The translations under genes and the position numbers were made by a program. The notes beneath the pieces are model-generated. The model did not search any database and was not told where the DNA came from. It saw only the letters and a list, made by a program, of their open reading frames with translations. Below, piece after piece: positions 15,906 through 16,493 of a stretch of DNA of 16,493 nt (position 1 is the stretch's first letter; each line of letters starts with the position of its first letter). Source of the stretch: Sedimenticola sp. (GTDB lineage Bacteria; Pseudomonadota; Gammaproteobacteria; Chromatiales; Chromatiaceae); assembly GCA_030590525.1 (NCBI GenBank), contig JAUUYI010000012.1, forward strand, positions 1 through 16,493. Reading direction: 5' to 3'.

Positions 15906-16493
15906 TTATGTTGGTGATGGAATTGATGGTGCGAACAGTTTGGCCGCAGCCATCGGGTTTGATGGGAAATAGAGATGCAGGTAGGAGGCGCTGACACGGC
16001 CTTCACGAAAGAAGGGCTCGCCACGGCGTCCTTTGCGTGCCCCTTTGCTGGTGGCGATGGGGGTCAGTGGGCTCTCCAGAGTTGAGTAGTGGAAGCTGTG
16101 TCCGCGGATGGATCCTTCGGGCAGCTCTATGCCATGCATGCCGAGGTTGGCCAGTCGCTTCTGCATGCTGGCTTTCCCGGGCAGGAGCCCCACCATACTG
16201 ACACTGTGGCCATCTGTATCAGATAGCGAATCAAACAGGTAGAGCATCCCGCCACACTCGGCGACTATCGGTTTGCCTGCGGTGTGGTGAGCCAGAATAG
16301 CCTCTCGCATGCGCCGGTTGGTGCTGAGCCGGTCCAGATGAAGCTCGGGATACCCCCCGGGTAGATAGAGTGCGTCCGCCTCAGGCAGATCGATATCTTC
16401 AAGTGGTGAGAAGAAGATCAGCTCAGCACCCAAGTTGCGCAGAAGGTCGAGATTGGCCCGGTAGAGAAAGGCGAATGCCAGGTCATTGGCCAC
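15906..16493 (-). CDS. cbiA: Cobyrinic acid a,c-diamide synthase, C-terminal part (cut by window edge)
   Basis: CbiA (CobB in Pseudomonas-style naming) amidates the a and c carboxylates of cobyrinic acid with glutamine and ATP. Only the last 195 residues are visible, covering the class I amidotransferase domain. DALYLPGGYPELH, KPIVAECGGMLYLF (nucleophile Cys at visible residue 80), GHSFHYSTLE and SASYLHLYFPSNP (catalytic His near 172) are all typical. The N-terminal ATP-binding synthetase domain of roughly 250 residues lies beyond 16493. The visible frame begins with GTG, but this is internal sequence and not the start. The stop is 12 bases before the cbiM ATG. Confidence 0.94.
   Translation of the reverse strand: MANDLAFAFLYRANLDLLRNLGAELIFFSPLEDIDLPEADALYLPGGYPELHLDRLSTNRRMREAILAHHTAGKPIVAECGGMLYLFDSLSDTDGHSVSMVGLLPGKASMQKRLANLGMHGIELPEGSIRGHSFHYSTLESPLTPIATSKGARKGRRGEPFFREGRVSASYLHLYFPSNPMAAAKLFAPSIPSPT

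Noticed and set aside
1..16493. Cobalamin riboswitch, tRNA, rRNA or CRISPR array
   Set aside because: No gap in the operon is large enough for a riboswitch except the inverted-repeat element at 1001-1168, which does not show the B12-box pattern. No repeat-spacer pattern and no RNA gene signature was seen.

Overview
The window is one dense, single-strand biosynthetic locus for cobalamin (vitamin B12). All 18 genes that can be supported lie on the minus strand, so the operon is read from position 16493 down to about 230. Seventeen genes are complete; the first in transcription order (cbiA/cobB) is cut by the window edge. Most junctions overlap or abut (ATGA, TGATG, TAATG, TAGTG), which points to one polycistronic, translationally coupled transcript. 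Its promoter, and any cobalamin riboswitch, must lie beyond the right edge. Protein style and gene set suggest a proteobacterium, possibly a sulfur-oxidising gammaproteobacterium, but this is an impression and not an identification.

Layout in transcription order. 16493-12934: cbiA (partial), cbiM (metal-uptake permease), cbiF, cbiX (cobaltochelatase with a His tail), cbiC. 12934-12281: bluB (lower-ligand base synthesis). 12241-6685: cbiD, fused cbiET, cbiL, cbiG, and cbiH with an extra C-terminal domain. 6685-230: cbiB, cobD (threonine-phosphate decarboxylase), cbiP, cobU, cobT, cobC and cobS. 1-229 and 974-1168: non-coding repeats, including a 168-bp inverted-repeat (MITE-like) element between cobC and cobS.

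How the genes work together. CbiX inserts cobalt early; CbiL, CbiH, CbiF, CbiG, CbiD, CbiET and CbiC methylate, contract and rearrange the ring to cobyrinic acid; CbiA and CbiP amidate it; CobD and CbiB make and attach the aminopropanol-phosphate arm; CobU, BluB, CobT, CobC and CobS build and attach the nucleotide loop. CbiX, CbiD and CbiG, with no CobN or CobG, mark the anaerobic (early cobalt) route. BluB is nevertheless an oxygen-dependent enzyme. Not seen here: precorrin-6A reductase (cbiJ/cobK), the corrinoid adenosyltransferase, the precorrin-2-forming enzymes, and the other ECF transporter subunits (CbiN/Q/O).

The most unusual point is CbiH: its methyltransferase domain carries about 150 extra residues that resemble part of the HemS/ChuX haem-utilisation fold. 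The window shows no sign of a wholly new system; the rest is a well-recognisable B12 operon.
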